Part shown: positions 9,665 to 18,775 of the stretch, in pieces
Position numbering within the stretch: the first letter of the stretch is position 1
Layout: each line of letters starts with the position of its first letter
Assembly: GCA_015061145.1 (NCBI GenBank)
Contig: SUXD01000002.1
Location: 1-64,000, forward strand
From: Bacteroidales bacterium
GTDB taxonomy: Bacteria; Bacteroidota; Bacteroidia; Bacteroidales; Paludibacteraceae
Direction of reading: 5' to 3'
Length of the DNA stretch: 64,000 bases
Program-made: the position numbers and the translations under genes
Notes under the pieces: model-generated
Database searches by the model: none
Told to the model about the DNA's origin: nothing
What the model saw: only the letters and a program-made list of their open reading frames with translations

Positions 9665-9672
9665 TACCTTTG
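9665..9672 (+). promoter_or_regulatory. Candidate -7 element upstream of the lipoprotein gene
   Basis: TACCTTTG followed by C matches TAnnTTTG. No TTTG lies at the usual -33 distance. It would give a leader of about 120 bases before the ATG at 9802. Confidence 0.4.
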
Positions 9673-9801
9673 CACTCTCTGGAATCTGCCAATACCAAGA
9701 CAGAAAAGAAAAAATGTGGCACTTGCAACGCAAACACCACATTATCATATAATTACAATTTCTAAAGAGGAAAAATTAACAATAAAAATATCAGAAAAAC
9801 G

Positions 9802-10692
9802 ATGAAAAACTTTTTTAGACTTTTGCTGTGCGTAGCATGCGCATGTATAATAATGGGATGCGAGAAAGAGGAGAAAGAAAAAATCATATATACAGGACAA
9901 CTCTCTTTTACAGACAGCACTGTTGATGTTCTAAAAGATTTTACAATAAAATTAGATTATACAACGACAAATGGATTGCTAGAAAATGATATCCTATGGG
10001 AAAGTGCAGACGAAAACATAGCTACCGTCGACTCTGAAGGAAATGTAACTGGTATAAACTATGGAGAAACAGATATTACAGCAAAGTATCATAACAATGA
10101 ATGGAGTTGTCATATTATTGTGAACAATATAATTCCTTTAGACAAAACAACTTTAGAATGGATTCTTTATAAATATGGTTGCGATACTAATGGCGACGGT
10201 CTATTATCGACAGAAGAAGCATCCTCTATAACTGAATTAGATCTTACAACCACAGACTACTCTAACCGTCCTGATTATACAGGTCCTAACTATTATTTTT
10301 TCTATAACTTTAATACAAAACTCCTCCCTTTCTTTATTAATTTAGAGTCTCTGTACATTTGGTTCGATGAATACAGAAAGGATTGCGATATTATGATTAA
10401 TGGAATTAATCATCTAAAATTTCTATACATTTCCACATACGAATTTGATAATCATAATGACTATTCAATAATCATTAAAGACTTGCCATCTTTAGAAACA
10501 CTTAAAATTGAGACTTTGTCAAAAATTGAACTATATGGTCTTTATGCCCTTATAAATTTAGAGTTGTGCACATTTCATGAAAAGAAAAGTATAGCAGAAA
10601 TTGTGGACATCTCAAAACTTCCCAAATTAGAGAAATGTCAAATTGTTCGTTATGTATATGGTGGAGACGATATAATTGAGATTATCAAATAA
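9802..10692 (+). CDS. Putative lipoprotein with bacterial Ig-like (BIG2) domain
   Basis: 296 residues. A lipoprotein signal peptide ends at a lipobox-like MGC near residue 20, followed by a Glu/Lys stretch. Residues 35-110 look like a BIG2 domain (ILWESADENIATVDSEGNVTGINYGETDITA). After this come a Dxx-DGDGLLSTEEA EF-hand-like loop (about residue 130) and a leucine-rich-like tail with recurring LESL, LKFLYIS and LETLKIE steps. This architecture is common in Bacteroidota surface lipoproteins of unknown ligand. Composition is clearly more AT-rich than the flanking genes, which suggests accessory DNA. Confidence 0.75.
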   Translation: MKNFFRLLLCVACACIIMGCEKEEKEKIIYTGQLSFTDSTVDVLKDFTIKLDYTTTNGLLENDILWESADENIATVDSEGNVTGINYGETDITAKYHNNEWSCHIIVNNIIPLDKTTLEWILYKYGCDTNGDGLLSTEEASSITELDLTTTDYSNRPDYTGPNYYFFYNFNTKLLPFFINLESLYIWFDEYRKDCDIMINGINHLKFLYISTYEFDNHNDYSIIIKDLPSLETLKIETLSKIELYGLYALINLELCTFHEKKSIAEIVDISKLPKLEKCQIVRYVYGGDDIIEIIK

Positions 10693-10708
10693 CATTTACA
10701 TATGTAGT

Positions 10709-11343
10709 ATGAAAAAGTACTTTTTCTATTATATTATTTTTTAACATTCACCTTATCTTGTCTATATGCCCAAGAAGAAGGAAAAACTTATCTAAAAATT
10801 CAACTTCTATCGGCTACTAACAATGCAAAAGGGAATATCCGAATTGACAAACAAGATATTGCCCTTTATCTTAACAGACTATATATGGGTGTTAATTATA
10901 TAAACCGCGAAATTATTTTTGACAACTCTCTTGGTTTTCCCGCCTTCTATCTCAATTTCGGATTTTAAAAAATATATGTTTTCAATGAAAGGAATAGTTG
11001 CACGCCTATTCAGAAAGAGGCTTTGGGAAAAAATTTTACATTATACGAACATCTTTCAAAAGACACTATTGTAAACATAACATTCACTAATTACACTCTA
11101 GGTTTTCATATTAAATATACGGCTCAACCCGAAAAATTGGAAGTGGAAGATTTTGACAATCAATGTACTGAGAATGGCAGTCTGGAGAACACATCTTTCC
11201 CGTCAAATGACATGTTTAAATTAAGGGCTACAGTTGGTTTTCCTGATTATGTTTATAATTGGGAATATTCCTTTGACAATAAGACGTTTTATTCTTATTT
11301 AAAAGGGAACGGAGTTGATAATATTGTCATTAGCGGTTGGTAA
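10709..11343 (+). pseudogene. Broken secreted-protein gene (frameshift plus in-frame stop)
   Basis: An ATG at 10709 opens a signal-peptide-like MKKYFFYYIIF and stops at once. Adding one T to the six-T run at about 10737-10742 would continue it as LTFTLSCLYAQEEGKTYLK, a complete signal peptide with an export-cleavage-like AQ. This second frame runs to an in-frame TAA at 10966-10968. It reopens in the same frame and continues to the TAA at 11341-11343 (ends GVDNIVISGW). One deletion and one nonsense change therefore explain the whole region. The encoded protein of about 210 residues is not recognised. It follows the lipoprotein gene and shares its AT-rich composition. Confidence 0.7.
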
Positions 11344-11365
11344 ATATTTGACAATCTGAACGATG

Positions 11366-11398
11366 CAGCAGCTTTGATGAAAATCATCAAAGCTGCTG
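11366..11398. terminator. Perfect 15-bp hairpin downstream of the pseudogene
   Basis: CAGCAGCTTTGATGA (11366-11380) is a perfect inverted repeat of TCATCAAAGCTGCTG (11384-11398) with an AAA loop. It lies just after the plus-strand pseudogene and acts plausibly as its terminator, although the T-run behind it is weak. Confidence 0.55.
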
Positions 11399-11438
11399 TT
11401 GTATTATCTGTACTGGCAGAGGGCTTTCGGAAAGGCAC

Positions 11439-11467
11439 AAAAAAAACTTCGACTTTATCAGTCGAAG
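11439..11467 (-). terminator. Terminator of the tRNA-Val/tRNA-Asp transcript
   Basis: On the minus strand an 8-bp stem CTTCGACT/AGTCGAAG (11447-11454 with 11460-11467) has a 5-base loop. It is followed by eight T, six bases past the 3' end of tRNA-Asp. This is a textbook intrinsic terminator. Confidence 0.8.
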
Positions 11468-11473
11468 CTTTTG

Positions 11474-11547
11474 CGGTATGGACGGGACTCGAACCCGCGA
11501 CCCCATGCGTGACAGGCATGTATTCTAACCAGCTGAACTACCACACC
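11474..11547 (-). tRNA. tRNA-Asp (GTC)
   Basis: 74 nucleotides. The acceptor stem GGTGTGG pairs with CCATACC and the discriminator is G. The anticodon loop CTGTCAC gives GTC, and the T-arm reads GCGGGTTCGAGTCCCGT. CCA is not encoded. It lies 42 bases downstream of tRNA-Val on the same strand, so the two are probably one transcript. Confidence 0.95.
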
Positions 11548-11589
11548 AAAACCGTTATTAAAAGAAAAACCACTTTTCAGTGATTTTCG

Positions 11590-11664
11590 TGGGCGTTGAC
11601 GGATTCGAACCGCCGACCCTCTGCTTGTAAGGCAGATGCTCTAAACCAGCTGAGCTAAACGCCC
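11590..11664 (-). tRNA. tRNA-Val (TAC)
   Basis: 75 nucleotides. The acceptor stem GGGCGTT pairs with AACGCCC and the discriminator is A. The anticodon loop CTTACAA gives TAC, and the T-arm reads GGCGGTTCGAATCCGTC. CCA is not encoded. Confidence 0.95.
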
Positions 11665-11735
11665 TTGTTTTCTCTCAAAAACATTGCAAAGATAGAGGTA
11701 AATTTTTATTCTGCAAAGAAAAACGCATTTTTTTT

Positions 11736-13760
11736 TCAAAGAAATGAAAATTCTTTGGAATAACGCATCATCTGCTGCTCGAATGTTTCGTCATAAAACA
11801 CCTTAACATCCTGAATTTCACCACCTTTGCCGCGCACCAATTCATAGCGGGGATTCACGAAGCCTTTGTATGGAGCAATATGCAATTTTTCGTAACGCGC
11901 CTTTATCTCGCGATGCAAATCCAAATCAATCTTCACGGCATAGGTTTCCACCAAGTGTTTTGCGCCCTCAAAATCGCCTTCCGACTTCACGCGCTGTATT
12001 TCGGCCAGCAGTTGTCCGAAGAGTGTGCGCAGTTTTTCGTAGTCGTTGACAACGAGGTAAGTCTTGCCATCTTTCTGGCGCAGCTCCACCACCTTCTCGT
12101 CTGCGCCTTTTTCCATCACCCATTTTGCTATAAGCTGTCGATTGCGCATGTGCGACTCTTGGATGTCGTCGCCCAGATTAATGCGCACGGTTTGGGTCAT
12201 CAGTCCGTTCATCATATACTTGTAATACTGCGCCTTATACGCCTCTTTGTCGGGCAGCAGTCCCAATTCCAGCATTTTTGGGTCGGCCATATAATACAAT
12301 CCGAAAAGGTCGGCACGTGTCTCCTCTATGGTAGCGCCATAAGACTTGAGCGCATCAGGATCGACGCCAGGCAGCAGTTTGCCCGAACCGTGTCCAAGGC
12401 ACTCGTGCAAATCAGTATGGAGGTTGTCGGTCATGCTTCCGAAACGCCTAATAAGTTCCAAGTCGTGCTTGTCGTAAACAAACTCTTCGAGAAAGCCATT
12501 CCCCTTGGCCGCTTCGTCGTAAGCATCGGTGATATTCTCTATCGTAACCGATTTTGAGCCATGCTCCGCGCGAATCCAGTTGGAGTTAGGCAGATTGATG
12601 CCGATAGGTGTGGCAGGATAGCAGTCGCCGCCGAGCATCGCCACCGTTATCACTTTGGCTGAAACGCCGCGCACGCGCTCTTTGCGGAAACGGTCGTCGA
12701 TGGGCGAATGGTCTTCGAACCACTGGGCGTTTTCGCTGATAATATCAGTCCGTTTGGTAGCCTCCATATTCTTGAAGTTCACCACCGACTCCCAGCTGGC
12801 CTTCAGTCCGAGCGGGTCGCCGTAAGTTTCGATGAACCCGTTCACGAAATCGACACGCGAAAGCGAATCCTCCACCCAAGCGATGCTGTAATCGTCGAAT
12901 GTTTTCAAGTCGCCAGTGGTATAGTAGTCCACCAATTTTGCTATCACTTCTTTTTGCTTGTCGTTTTCAGCCACCGTTTTCGCCTGCTCAAGCCAGAACA
13001 CAATTTGCTCGATGGCGGCAGAATATTTTCCGCCGATGCGCCATACATCTTCCGTCAGTTTTCCGTCTTTCTTCACGAGCGTGCTGTTTAGTCCGAACGA
13101 CACGGGACGGTCGCCGCCTTTCGCTTTCATGGCGCCATAGAACGCCTCCACTTCGGACTGTGTAGCGCCTTGATAATAATTATTTGCCGAAGTGGCGATG
13201 ACATCCTTGGATGAATCCAGATTCACGCGGCAGCTGTCCACTTGCCTGTCGAACATCACCGGCAGGATTTCGTCTGTGAGCGACTGCAAGCTCTCGCCAT
13301 CCGACAAGGGCAGTTTTTGCGTGTCGATGCTGCTAAGCGCTTCGAGGAAATACGCCTGCGAGAACGCCGGCACGAACTTATCCATCGAATAATGGTGGTG
13401 GATGCCGTTGGAAAACCACACCCGTTTGAGATAAACCTCCAATGCTTTGAATTCATCGGAGGTACGGTCGCCTTGATAATGTTCGTAAACCGCCTCCAAT
13501 GTGCGGCGAATCTTCAGGTTGTGCGCATTATTCTGGTCGAAGAGAATATCGCGCCCGCACAAGGCCGCCTGCGACAAATAATAAATATAGGTTTTCTGAC
13601 ACAAGCTAAGATTTTCAAAATCAGGCACTTGATAACGAAGAATCTCCAAATCGGCAAATGCGTCCACTTTATAATCAAAATTGCGTGCATCGTCTTTTCG
13701 TGCACAAGAGGTAGCTGTAATGACAGACATAAGGATTATTATTTTTGTAAACAAGTTCAT
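11736..13760 (-). CDS. Dipeptidyl-peptidase III (M49) lipoprotein
   Basis: 674 residues. A lipoprotein signal peptide ends at TSC near residue 19. The M49 zinc motif HECLGH lies at about residue 451, inside DLHECLGHGSGKLLPG. It is followed by the second motif EETRADLFGLY, which supplies the third ligand. M49 enzymes remove dipeptides from peptide N-termini; the lipobox places this one on the periplasmic or outer-membrane side. Length matches Bacteroides DPP III proteins. It is monocistronic and divergent from the Lrp-type regulator. Confidence 0.93.
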   Translation of the reverse strand: MNLFTKIIILMSVITATSCARKDDARNFDYKVDAFADLEILRYQVPDFENLSLCQKTYIYYLSQAALCGRDILFDQNNAHNLKIRRTLEAVYEHYQGDRTSDEFKALEVYLKRVWFSNGIHHHYSMDKFVPAFSQAYFLEALSSIDTQKLPLSDGESLQSLTDEILPVMFDRQVDSCRVNLDSSKDVIATSANNYYQGATQSEVEAFYGAMKAKGGDRPVSFGLNSTLVKKDGKLTEDVWRIGGKYSAAIEQIVFWLEQAKTVAENDKQKEVIAKLVDYYTTGDLKTFDDYSIAWVEDSLSRVDFVNGFIETYGDPLGLKASWESVVNFKNMEATKRTDIISENAQWFEDHSPIDDRFRKERVRGVSAKVITVAMLGGDCYPATPIGINLPNSNWIRAEHGSKSVTIENITDAYDEAAKGNGFLEEFVYDKHDLELIRRFGSMTDNLHTDLHECLGHGSGKLLPGVDPDALKSYGATIEETRADLFGLYYMADPKMLELGLLPDKEAYKAQYYKYMMNGLMTQTVRINLGDDIQESHMRNRQLIAKWVMEKGADEKVVELRQKDGKTYLVVNDYEKLRTLFGQLLAEIQRVKSEGDFEGAKHLVETYAVKIDLDLHREIKARYEKLHIAPYKGFVNPRYELVRGKGGEIQDVKVFYDETFEQQMMRYSKEFSFL

Positions 13761-13846
13761 AATATACTTATCCGTTTTGCGTTACAAAAATAAAGCATTT
13801 CGTATTGATTTTTTACAAATCTTTTAATTTTTCAGAATTTTATTCG

Positions 13847-13854
13847 TATTTTTG
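13847..13854 (+). promoter_or_regulatory. Candidate -7 element for the Lrp-type regulator
   Basis: TATTTTTG, 16 bases before the ATG at 13871, matches TAnnTTTG. The -33 position lacks TTTG. Confidence 0.4.
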
Positions 13855-13870
13855 AATAAATAAAACGAAC

Positions 13871-14368
13871 ATGAAACAACACCAGTTAGACAAACTAGAC
13901 GAAAAGATTCTGCAACTTATCGCCAACAACGCCAGAATCGCTTTTTTGGAAGTGGCGCGCGAGTGCAATGTCTCTGGAGCGGCCATCCATCAACGCATAC
14001 AGAAACTCACGAACATAGGCATTATCAAAGGTTCGGAGTTTGTGCTCGACTCCGACAAACTCGGTTATCAGACATGCGCCTTCATCGGTGTGCTGCTGAA
14101 AGACGCCAACGAGTTCAAGAATGTTGTGGATGCCCTTCACCAAATTCCCGAAGTGGTGGAATGCCATTACACTACAGGAAAATATGCGATGTTCTTGAAA
14201 ATATACGCAAAGAACAACACGCACCTGCTGAGCATTATACATAACAAATTCCAAAAAATCAACGGCATTGCCAGCACCGAGACGCTCATTTCGTTCAGAG
14301 AAGCCTTCAAGCGGCAGATTCCGCTCTACGACCTTGACATTAACGAAAACGAAGATTGCGAAGAATAA
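13871..14368 (+). CDS. Lrp/AsnC-family transcriptional regulator
   Basis: 165 residues. An N-terminal winged helix-turn-helix (LDEKILQLIANNARIAFLEVARECNVSGAAIHQRIQKLTNIGIIKG) precedes a C-terminal RAM/AsnC effector domain (TCAFIGVLL..A.EFKNVVDALHQIPEVVECHYTTGKYAMFLKIYA). These proteins form octamers and sense amino acids. It is 11 bases upstream of an aldo/keto reductase, which may be co-transcribed. The effector cannot be told from sequence. Confidence 0.93.
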   Translation: MKQHQLDKLDEKILQLIANNARIAFLEVARECNVSGAAIHQRIQKLTNIGIIKGSEFVLDSDKLGYQTCAFIGVLLKDANEFKNVVDALHQIPEVVECHYTTGKYAMFLKIYAKNNTHLLSIIHNKFQKINGIASTETLISFREAFKRQIPLYDLDINENEDCEE

Positions 14369-14379
14369 AATCAAAAATC

Positions 14380-15282
14380 ATGCAAAAAATACAATTAGCC
14401 GAAGGACTCTCGTTCTCCAGAATCGTCAGCGGACAGATGCGCATCCCCGCATGGGGCATGGACAGCGCCGCCTTGCTGAAATACATGGAAGAACTGATGG
14501 ATATGGGCATTGACACTTTTGACAATGCCGACATTTACGGAAACTACACCTGCGAAAAACTCGTGGGCGACGCTTTGGCACTGAATCCAAGCGTAAGAAA
14601 CAAGATGACCATCATCACCAAATGCGGCATAAAGATAAAATCAGACAAATTCCCCGAGCGAAAAATTCAGCATTACGACTACCGCTACGAATACATCATG
14701 CAAGAAGTGGAAAACTCGTTGCGCAACTTCCGCACCGACCACATTGACGTACTGCTGCTGCACCGTCCGTCGGACCTGCTGAACCCCGAAGAAGTGGCTA
14801 AAGCCTTCGACAAGCTGAAAAAAGACGGCAAAGTGAGGTATTTCGGCGTATCGAATTTTCTGAAAGAGCAGTTCTCGATGCTGCAATCGTACACCGACGA
14901 GAAACTGGTGACCAACCAGATTGAGATTTCGCCGTACTGCATTGAGCATTTTGAGAACATGAACCTCGATTTTCTGCAAGAGCGCAGAGTGCACCCCATG
15001 GCATACTGCCCGATGGCTGGCGGCCGTTTTGAACAGCCCACCGACGCAAAAGCCGAAAGAGCATCCAAAACACTACGCGAAATAGCCGAAGAGCTGAATG
15101 CCGACAGCATCGATAAAGTGATATACGCATGGCTGTTTAAACACCCTGCCGGCATCATCCCTATCAACGGAAGCGGGAAAATTGAACGCATCAAAAGCGC
15201 CATCGCTGCGCTCGACATCGACATGAGCATCGAGCAATGGGCCAGAATACTGGTTGCCGCGCGAGGCGTAGTATTGCCATAG
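14380..15282 (+). CDS. Aldo/keto reductase (YdhF-like)
   Basis: 300 residues from the ATG at 14380 (MQKIQLAEGLSFSRIV). The NADPH-dependent reductase tetrad is visible: Asp in IDTFDNADIYGNY, its Tyr, Lys in TIITKCGIKI and His in VLLLHRPSD. The cofactor-binding C-terminus has IIPINGSGKIERIKSAI. Closest in style to Escherichia coli YdhF and other AKR11/12-type oxidoreductases. The substrate is unknown. It directly follows the Lrp-type gene. Confidence 0.9.
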   Translation: MQKIQLAEGLSFSRIVSGQMRIPAWGMDSAALLKYMEELMDMGIDTFDNADIYGNYTCEKLVGDALALNPSVRNKMTIITKCGIKIKSDKFPERKIQHYDYRYEYIMQEVENSLRNFRTDHIDVLLLHRPSDLLNPEEVAKAFDKLKKDGKVRYFGVSNFLKEQFSMLQSYTDEKLVTNQIEISPYCIEHFENMNLDFLQERRVHPMAYCPMAGGRFEQPTDAKAERASKTLREIAEELNADSIDKVIYAWLFKHPAGIIPINGSGKIERIKSAIAALDIDMSIEQWARILVAARGVVLP

Positions 15283-15304
15283 AACGAAAAAAAACGGACT
15301 TCCA

Positions 15305-16159
15305 TTGAAAAACCGTAAGCAGAAACGGAAGAAAAAACAATCGTTTTCCATTTGGAAAGCGATTAAGTTTTTGTGCATTGCAGCCGCTATAGTAGTGGTT
15401 GCATTCACCACTATATTCTTTACGATGCCGTCGGCCAGAAACAGCATCAGCGACTGGTGCTACTCGCGCTACCTGCAGGCAAGAGTTGCCGTCGGCCGTT
15501 TTTTCTCTGGCAATGGCAACGGCTACATCAAGATGGAAATACCGCTGAACTCCAATTATTACTACGGCATCGACGTGTCGAACTACCAGAAAGACATCGA
15601 TTGGGGAAAGGTGGCCATAGAAGTGGGTCCCGACAAGAAACTGCCTGTAGCATTCGCCTACCTGAAAGCCACAGAGGGCATCACAATTGCCGACAAACAA
15701 TACAACAAAAATCGCAACAAGGCAGAAAAATCCGGCATCCCGACCGGCGCATACCATTTTTTCAGCATGCAATCGCCAGCCGACAAGCAAGCCGAATTTT
15801 TCATCAAGAATGTAACGCTGAAGAAAGGCGACTTACGCCCTGTGCTCGACTTTGAGGTCACTTCGCTCTTTCATGGCAAAAAAGAACTGCGCAGAAGAGC
15901 GCTGATATGGTTGGAAATCATCGAAAAACACTACGGATGCCGCCCTATCATCTACACCTGCCACTCCATCTACAAATCGCTGTTCAAAGCTCCCGAATTC
16001 GAGAAATACGATTTCTGGATTGCCAGTTACGACTACGACCCGAAAGAAGACTATGTGGCATGGCAATTCTCGCAATACGGCACAGTGCACGGCATCAATC
16101 ACGACACCGACCTCAACCTTGTGAAAAGCAAAAATGATTTGAGAAAACTTTTTTATTAA
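15305..16159 (+). CDS. GH25 lysozyme-family muramidase, membrane-anchored
   Basis: 284 residues from a TTG start at 15305; no better ATG or GTG lies ahead of the membrane segment. A lysine/arginine-rich head and one membrane segment (about 18-40) anchor the protein. The GH25 barrel starts with YGIDVSNYQKDIDW (catalytic Asp) and continues with AYLKATEG, GAYHFFSM and PVLDFEVTS, and ends with WQFSQYGTVHGINHDTDLNL. GH25 enzymes cut the beta-1,4 bond after N-acetylmuramic acid in peptidoglycan. Likely roles are wall remodelling or processing of imported peptidoglycan. Confidence 0.92.
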   Translation: MKNRKQKRKKKQSFSIWKAIKFLCIAAAIVVVAFTTIFFTMPSARNSISDWCYSRYLQARVAVGRFFSGNGNGYIKMEIPLNSNYYYGIDVSNYQKDIDWGKVAIEVGPDKKLPVAFAYLKATEGITIADKQYNKNRNKAEKSGIPTGAYHFFSMQSPADKQAEFFIKNVTLKKGDLRPVLDFEVTSLFHGKKELRRRALIWLEIIEKHYGCRPIIYTCHSIYKSLFKAPEFEKYDFWIASYDYDPKEDYVAWQFSQYGTVHGINHDTDLNLVKSKNDLRKLFY

Positions 16160-16201
16160 AAGCCGTTCCCGATTTTTATCTCTTATTATCTGAGAACGGA
16201 T

Positions 16202-16966
16202 TTACAACCCGAACAGACGCTTGGCATTCTCGGTTGTCAGCCTGTCCACCTCATCCACAGAGACGCCGAAAATCTCAGCCAGCTTCTGGCAAACATACGC
16301 CACATACGCCGACTCGTTGCGCCGTCCTCGATACGGAACCGGCGTAAGATAGGGGCAATCTGTTTCGAGCAACAGATTTTCGAGTCCAATAAAAGGCAAC
16401 GCCTCACGCCAGTCGGACTTTTTGAAAGTGACGACACCATTGATGCCCAGCTTGAAATCGCCTAACGAGGAAATGACCGCCGCCTCGTCGGGTGTACCAG
16501 TGAAACTATGGAAAACACCGCGCAACCGTTCAGACGGAAATTCGCGCAACACTTCCACTGTTTCGGCAAAAGCATCACGCACATGTAAAATGAGCGGCAT
16601 ATTGCGGTCTATCGCCCACTGCACCTGCCGGCGCAAAGCATCTTTTTGCTGTTCAGCAAAGGTTTTATCCCAATACAAATCCATTCCCACCTCGCCTATC
16701 GCCACAAAACGCCCCGCATCCAGACTATGCTCGACAATTTCCAAATCATGAAGATAATTTTCGGTCACGCTGGTGGGATGCAACCCCATTGCCATCACGC
16801 AAATATCGGGGAAAGCCGCTGCCGTTTCGTACAAACGGCTTATCGTTGCCACATCTACATTAGGCAGCACAATCCGCTCCACCCCTGCCTCTTTGGCGCG
16901 AAGCACCACATCGGCACGGTCGTCGTCAAACTCCTCGAGAAAAATATGCGAATGAGAATCAATCAT
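16202..16966 (-). CDS. tatD: TatD-family metal-dependent DNase
   Basis: 254 residues. Metal ligands of the amidohydrolase-like barrel are all present: HxH in MIDSHSHIF, Glu in AIGEVGMDLYWDKT, His in LILHVRDAF, His in GVFHSFTG and Asp in LLETDCPYLTP. TatD proteins are cytoplasmic 3'-5' exonucleases or phosphodiesterases. It converges with the GH25 gene. The biological substrate is uncertain. Confidence 0.94.
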   Translation of the reverse strand: MIDSHSHIFLEEFDDDRADVVLRAKEAGVERIVLPNVDVATISRLYETAAAFPDICVMAMGLHPTSVTENYLHDLEIVEHSLDAGRFVAIGEVGMDLYWDKTFAEQQKDALRRQVQWAIDRNMPLILHVRDAFAETVEVLREFPSERLRGVFHSFTGTPDEAAVISSLGDFKLGINGVVTFKKSDWREALPFIGLENLLLETDCPYLTPVPYRGRRNESAYVAYVCQKLAEIFGVSVDEVDRLTTENAKRLFGL

Positions 16967-17068
16967 AAAAGAAACGATATAATCAGAAACAAGAAGCGAG
17001 AAGACTTTGACGCAGACTCAGACGCTGACTGAATCTTCAAACTGTCAAATCTTCAAATCAGAAATTTA

Positions 17069-17458
17069 TTACATTTCCTCGCTTCTAACCGCTACAGTCT
17101 CTATCTCGAGCAGCGCCCCCTTGGGCAGCGTTTTTACTGCCACAGCCGAACGAGCAGGGCAATTTTCCGTAAAATAAGAGCCATACACCTCGTTCATTGC
17201 AGCAAAGTCGTTCATGTCGGCCATAAATACCGTCGTTTTCACTACATCACCGAGCGTATAGCCTGCTTCGGCAAGAATCGCCTTGATGTTGGCAAAAACC
17301 TGATGCGTCTGTGCCGCAATATCACCTTCGGCCAATTTGCCCGTAGCCGGCACCAAAGGAATCTGTCCCGAAATATACAAAGTTCCGTTCACTTTCACCG
17401 CCTGACTATATGGTCCGATAGCCGCAGGCGCATTCGTAGTTGAGATTATTTTTTTCAT
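17069..17458 (-). CDS. ridA: RidA-family enamine/imine deaminase
   Basis: 129 residues. The N-terminal [30 protein letters not shown] and the C-terminal [25 protein letters not shown] carry the conserved Gly-Pro-Tyr-Ser-Gln and the active-site Arg of true RidA. RidA hydrolyses reactive 2-aminoacrylate-type enamines released by PLP enzymes. It stands alone between tatD and a TonB-like gene, 11 bases after the latter. Confidence 0.95.
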   Translation of the reverse strand: MKKIISTTNAPAAIGPYSQAVKVNGTLYISGQIPLVPATGKLAEGDIAAQTHQVFANIKAILAEAGYTLGDVVKTTVFMADMNDFAAMNEVYGSYFTENCPARSAVAVKTLPKGALLEIETVAVRSEEM

Positions 17459-17469
17459 TTTTTTGTATT

Positions 17470-18420
17470 TTAATAATCAATTCCTCCCCACTTTCGAATA
17501 GCACTTTTCCCTGGTTGTGGATATTGATTCCAAGTATTTGCGTTCCTAATATTAAGATCCGATTCTTTTGATTTTGATTCTGATTGTGAATTTGTAGAAT
17601 GATTTTCTATCAAACGAAATCTAACAGGAACAATAAAATCTGTATCAATATACTTATCATTGAATTTAGCAGGAATAATCTCTGCATCCTTAAAATAATT
17701 AGTTATTACACGCAATGCTTCATTATCAAATTCTGGAGTTACGGATCGTTTAATATTTATTTCCACCTCACTTGATGCTTTAATAATAATTTGAACATAA
17801 ACCACACCACTTTTAGATTGCTCTAACATCTTTGCTGGATATCTTATATTACGAGGAATATAAAACATTAATCCATACATAAACATCTCGTCATTGCGCA
17901 TGGGCAATTGGTCATATTGAATTTTTATTGAATCAGAATTTCCTATTACAATATCAGCAGGTAACTCCTTTAATAGGATTCTCTCCAGTCTGTTAGATTG
18001 ATATTCATAAGAACGAACCTTTTCATAGATATTTAGATCATAAAAATCCCATATTCCCTCTTTCACAACAGGGAACAAATAACGACTTTTTCCTGTAGCA
18101 AAATAACCATCTTCAAACATCTCCAACAAATACATTCCATCCTGTTGTTTGTGATAAATTACCCTAGCAACATTACCATTTGCCATATTCATTTGGTATA
18201 TAGTATCATTCAAAAGTGTAATCTTATTTTTCACTTTTTCACCATTGGCAAATTGTATTTTTTCCACATAACTCCCATCACCATTCGAAAATACCTCCAC
18301 CTTAATTTTTGCAGATTGTTTTGTCGTTTCATATTCATTTTCATCAAAATAAACCACCCAATCTTGAGTATAGGCACTTAATGAGAACAACAATTGCAAT
18401 GCTAATAATACTTTTTTCAT
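17470..18420 (-). CDS. Secreted protein with TonB C-terminal-like domain
   Basis: 316 residues. A Sec signal peptide ([19 protein letters not shown]) is followed by a beta-rich MORN-like or toxin_15-like middle region. A TonB_C-like domain lies at about 205-275: [47 protein letters not shown]. There is no membrane anchor or proline-rich spanner, so it is not an energy-coupling TonB. Similar soluble TonB_C proteins are common in Bacteroidota and have no assigned role. It may be co-transcribed with ridA 11 bases downstream. Confidence 0.72.
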   Translation of the reverse strand: MKKVLLALQLLFSLSAYTQDWVVYFDENEYETTKQSAKIKVEVFSNGDGSYVEKIQFANGEKVKNKITLLNDTIYQMNMANGNVARVIYHKQQDGMYLLEMFEDGYFATGKSRYLFPVVKEGIWDFYDLNIYEKVRSYEYQSNRLERILLKELPADIVIGNSDSIKIQYDQLPMRNDEMFMYGLMFYIPRNIRYPAKMLEQSKSGVVYVQIIIKASSEVEINIKRSVTPEFDNEALRVITNYFKDAEIIPAKFNDKYIDTDFIVPVRFRLIENHSTNSQSESKSKESDLNIRNANTWNQYPQPGKSAIRKWGGIDY

Positions 18421-18712
18421 TTTTTCTTAATTTAAAACGAATAAAAAGAACTTAATCCATTGATTATTTGACAATTAGAAATAAATATTATTTTTATAAC
18501 GCTAAAAAAAACTTTTATCGTATGCTTACAAAGACAAAATTATGGAATTTTATTGTTTGGCAGACGATTTCTGTAAATATTTTGACAGAATAGTGGTAAT
18601 CATTAGCTGAAAATCTAAAAGAAACGCAAATATCACATAAATAGAAAACACATTTTACAACTTGTATTTTCTTTCATTTTCCGCGAAAGAGAACAACTTT
18701 AAGAATTTCTAT
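18421..18712. other. Intergenic region without a supported gene
   Basis: AT-rich spacer with no convincing coding frame. On the minus strand TAATTTTG at 18535-18542 could be the -7 element of the TonB-like gene, with a leader of about 110 bases. No TTTG lies at the -33 distance. Nothing else is recognised before the terminator at 18719. Confidence 0.5.
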
Positions 18713-18718
18713 ACTAAA

Positions 18719-18749
18719 AAACGGTCTCTCCATAAAGGAAAGACCGTTT
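18719..18749 (-). terminator. Terminator of the DUF4476 gene
   Basis: AAACGGTCT (18719-18727) pairs with AGACCGTTT (18741-18749) across a 13-base loop, with A/T-rich flanks that give a T-run on the minus strand. It lies 27 bases past the stop codon. Confidence 0.75.
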
Positions 18750-18775
18750 CTTTAGTAACGTTTTAAGATATCAGC

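Noticed and set aside
9622..9800. Attachment-site copy of the tRNA-Asp 3' end at the far side of the AT-rich patch
   Set aside because: I found no matching stretch by eye, so no att pair is claimed.
10960..10975. In-frame TAA at 10966 as a recoded or read-through codon
   Set aside because: The gene is also frameshifted 230 bases earlier, and no recoding signal or context is visible. Decay is simpler.
16160..16201. CCGTTC/GAACGG hairpin between the GH25 gene and tatD as a terminator
   Set aside because: Only six pairs with a loop of over 20 bases; too weak to list.
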